NCBI GenBank assembly: GCA_004151065.3
Contig: NWUY0300004094.1
Location: 27,612-49,088, forward strand
DNA: 21,477 nt
DNA from: Larix sibirica
Lineage: Eukaryota > Streptophyta > Pinopsida > Pinales > Pinaceae
Direction of reading: 5' to 3'
Each line of letters opens with the position of its first letter. The first letter of the stretch is position 1. This document shows positions 19,245 to 21,477 of the stretch, piece after piece. Under the pieces are notes generated by a model. That model searched no databases. It saw only the letters and a list, made by a program, of their open reading frames with translations, and was not told the origin of the DNA. A program made the translations under genes and the position numbers.

Positions 19245-20524
19245 TGTTGAGAACTTTTGTCAAACAGTTACCCTTCAACCTCCCCTTTGACTGCTGTTAT
19301 GTTTTTGTATTGTTGGATATTGTGTTTGGTGTTTTCTTGGGTCAAGGATTTCGTCAAACACTTTGGTTCTCATACACCATAACATTTACTAAGACATTTG
19401 CACATTTCAAATCGAGTTTGCTTGCATTTAATACCAAAGGAATACAGTCCCAAATTACATTACATTGGAATGGCCAAACTAGAGCTGTAGCAGCAATAAT
19501 AAATCAACAATGAACTAATTACAAGGAACCTTCTAACCTGGTTATAACAGCAGTGAACGACAAGATGCTCATGGCTGTAGCAGCTTATTTTCATGCCCAG
19601 AGTTGATATTTTATGCTGTAGGTAGTGGACAGTCACCAATGAAGCACCCAGAACTACTGTTAAGGCTGTTGCTAGATGGTAGACATGAGTAGAATCACCC
19701 AGTTCTTTGTACAGTCCTAAATCTTCTCCCCAACACTTCCAGACTGATTAGCGCCCTCTTCACAATAGATGGTACAGACCACAAATGCAAGACACTGACC
19801 AGCAGAGAAGAACTCGTCCCCCACAAAGGCCAAAGCTCCAGCACTGCCGGAAAGGGTAGAATACGGCCCTCTTAAGAACAGTTGCCTTCCCAATGAAGAA
19901 TATGGCCTCTCCTTCCTATTCCCTCAAGCTGGAACTGTTGTACGGCTGGTACAATAAAATAATAAATCCCAAATTGATGGTACAGCCTTCACAAGACGAA
20001 TGGAAGCTTCAGAATGAGGTATGGCCTGCCTCTTGTTCCTTTACAAGCTGGAATCGATGGCCATGGCTCACTTTTAAACCCCCATGATCTTCCAACTTTC
20101 CCAAATCTGCTGCAAACTCTTCCCAACACTGCAAAATGATAGATTCTTCTTCTCCACAATGAAGTCCTTTGAGAAATCTTAGTGATTTCTCCTCTAGAAT
20201 AGCTAGGGTGGATATGTTTCACCACCGAAACTATGCAACAACAGTTTCAGTCCAAACCCCAAAGCCACAAGAACTCTCCAAAAGCAAATTTGGGAAAATA
20301 AACTTGAATGGATAAGAGGGGTCGATTTGCCCTTTTAAGCTCATTTTACCTTTTTGGGCCACTTTTATCCTTTTCCTGCTCAAATATTTAATTAAAGTGA
20401 CTTTATAATGTCATCGTCACTTTATTAATTTACTAAGCCTTTTTACTCCAAAAGTGATTTATTTAACTTTAAAGCATTTCTAGGCTTAGGAAGTCACTTT
20501 TCATCATCTCCAACTATTATCACA
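19245..20524 (-). mobile_element. Possible LTR (about 1.28 kb) inside the STR9 intron
   Basis: On the minus strand the block starts TGTGATAATAG (20524) and has an A/T-rich promoter-like first third with repeated AAAGTGACTT-like segments. It passes through GC-richer sequence and ends GTTCTCAACA (19245). The next bases, AGGAGAGCCAG, resemble a Met-tRNA primer-binding site (normally TGGTATCAGAGC) that has lost bases. No target duplication or internal retroelement domain was found, so the boundaries are tentative. Confidence 0.35.
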
Positions 20525-21477
20525 TTTATAGTAACTGGGCTACTATCATTTCCAGAACAGATGTCCCAGGCCAGAGCCAGTCCTTACATGAGATGAGAAT
20601 TCAGTGCCACTTTGATGATCATTACCAGAGTACATTCAGAGGCAGCTAGACAATTCGGAGCTGTGTTATCAGAGTACCCTTGTCCATGATTTACAATGAG
20701 GTGAGGTTGATCTATTTATATGAATCAATCCTCCACATTTTACGATATTGAGCCTACAAGTTAATGACAAAATATAAACATTTGGGTTAGTGCACCTACA
20801 AACTTGGGGACTAAACCACATAATGACATAAAATACCAATAAAATATGCAATAAGGCTTCACTAAGTGCGAAAGTGAGCCAAAAGGAGGACGTCATGCCC
20901 CAACTAACCCCAACAGATGCTTGTCCCTCAACGTCGTCCTTTTTAGGAATTTAGGATCTCTTCTTGAAGGATGATGTCATGGGTCTATAGACCAAGAGGA
21001 GGGGTTTTGTGCTAAAACAATAGGTCCAAGTGAGCGAACAAGGTGTGCTAATTAGGGTGTGACAACCCTTTACAAAATGCAATCACCTCCAGCCCATGTG
21101 TCCCAATGGGTTTATAGCAAGAAGCCCCAGACACCAACCCATGGGCATAAAGCCTTGCATGACGGGGGACATCCACCACATCGAAGGGGCAATCAGTCTT
21201 GCTACTAAGCCAGCGCTATGGAAATAAAACCAAGGGAACCTACCATGACCTAATCTAGGGGATTTGACCCCCCAAAATCTGTACATCACACAATAAAGCT
21301 TCAAACTTGCCCTTTACATCAAATTTTTTTAACCCCTCACTCTGGTAGACCTAACTAGGAATGCTACAGATACTCTGAGGTGTAACACTTTGGAAAAAGG
21401 GAATGGTTTGGAGAGTGTTATCCACTAAATTGCACTTAGTGGATTCCGAGTGAACCATCGAAGACTTGAACAATCAA
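20525..21477. other. Non-coding DNA at the right edge
   Basis: No gene or domain was recognised. Open frames (for example minus 21304-21083) are under 80 residues and show no family resemblance. It may be intron or intergenic repeat sequence. Confidence 0.45.
21421..21443. repeat. Perfect 8-bp stem inverted repeat
   Basis: TCCACTAA and TTAGTGGA flank a 7-base loop. There is no U-tract or gene end beside it, so it is not a terminator call. It may be a small fragment of a transposon end. Confidence 0.7.

Noticed and set aside
19124-20524. LTR boundaries defined by TGTGAT (19124) and ATCACA (20524)
   Set aside because: The 5-bp flanks (ATACA and TTTAT) do not match, and the CTCAACA end at 19245 with PBS-like sequence fits better.
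21083-21304. 73-residue minus frame rich in Trp/Gly/Met
   Set aside because: It has no family resemblance and no splice or start context, and is typical of chance frames in this region.
1-21477. tRNA, rRNA, CRISPR array, bacterial operon or novel defence system
   Set aside because: No cloverleaf or T-loop signature, regularly spaced repeats or operon-like gene runs were seen; the content is that of a plant nuclear genome.

Overview
This is plant nuclear DNA, very rich in transposable elements. It contains spliced exons of a chloroplast rhodanese-family gene, plant-type hAT transposase (BED finger plus DUF659), and plant gag proteins. The heavy load of decayed LTR and hAT copies and a long, TE-filled intron suggest a large-genome seed plant, possibly a conifer. 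That placement is inference.

Layout. (1) 17-1048: gag-like pseudogene (coiled coil plus CCHC knuckle) split by one in-frame stop, followed directly by a polypurine/LTR-start-like sequence near 1101-1112. (2) 1350-3352: 5' part of a decayed hAT transposon, with a GC-rich palindromic terminal region, a likely 5'-UTR intron (1881-1998) and a transposase pseudogene (2001-3352), cut off by an N at 3353. (3) 3354-4310, minus: gag of a different LTR retrotransposon with three zinc knuckles, an RGG-rich stretch and a 15-bp tandem repeat. (4) 4352-4890: second hAT fragment. (5) 4815-9539: first copy of a 4,725-bp block, holding a solo LTR (6215-7213) and a degenerate DUF4283/zinc-knuckle retroelement ORF on the minus strand (7291-8960). 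(6) N at 9728, then a third hAT fragment (9729-10148) leading into the second copy of the block (10074-14798), with only one base difference noticed. It ends at an N (14799). (7) 14800-21477: host-gene territory. Two clear exons of STR9 (rhodanese-like domain protein 9, chloroplastic) lie on the minus strand at 17804-17908 and 18032-18117. The sequence upstream of them looks like a long intron containing an LTR-like block (about 19245-20524).

The only gene here that looks functional is the partial STR9. All transposon coding sequence carries stops, frameshifts or lost catalytic or metal-binding residues. Both transposase aspartates visible in the hAT copy are Asn, and all three Cys of one knuckle are gone.

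The most important caution is structural. All three single Ns sit exactly where homology between repeat copies breaks. The near-perfect duplication may therefore be a misassembly or a merged haplotype rather than a recent biological duplication. I found no tRNA, rRNA, CRISPR or bacterial-type operon, and no convincing new biological system.
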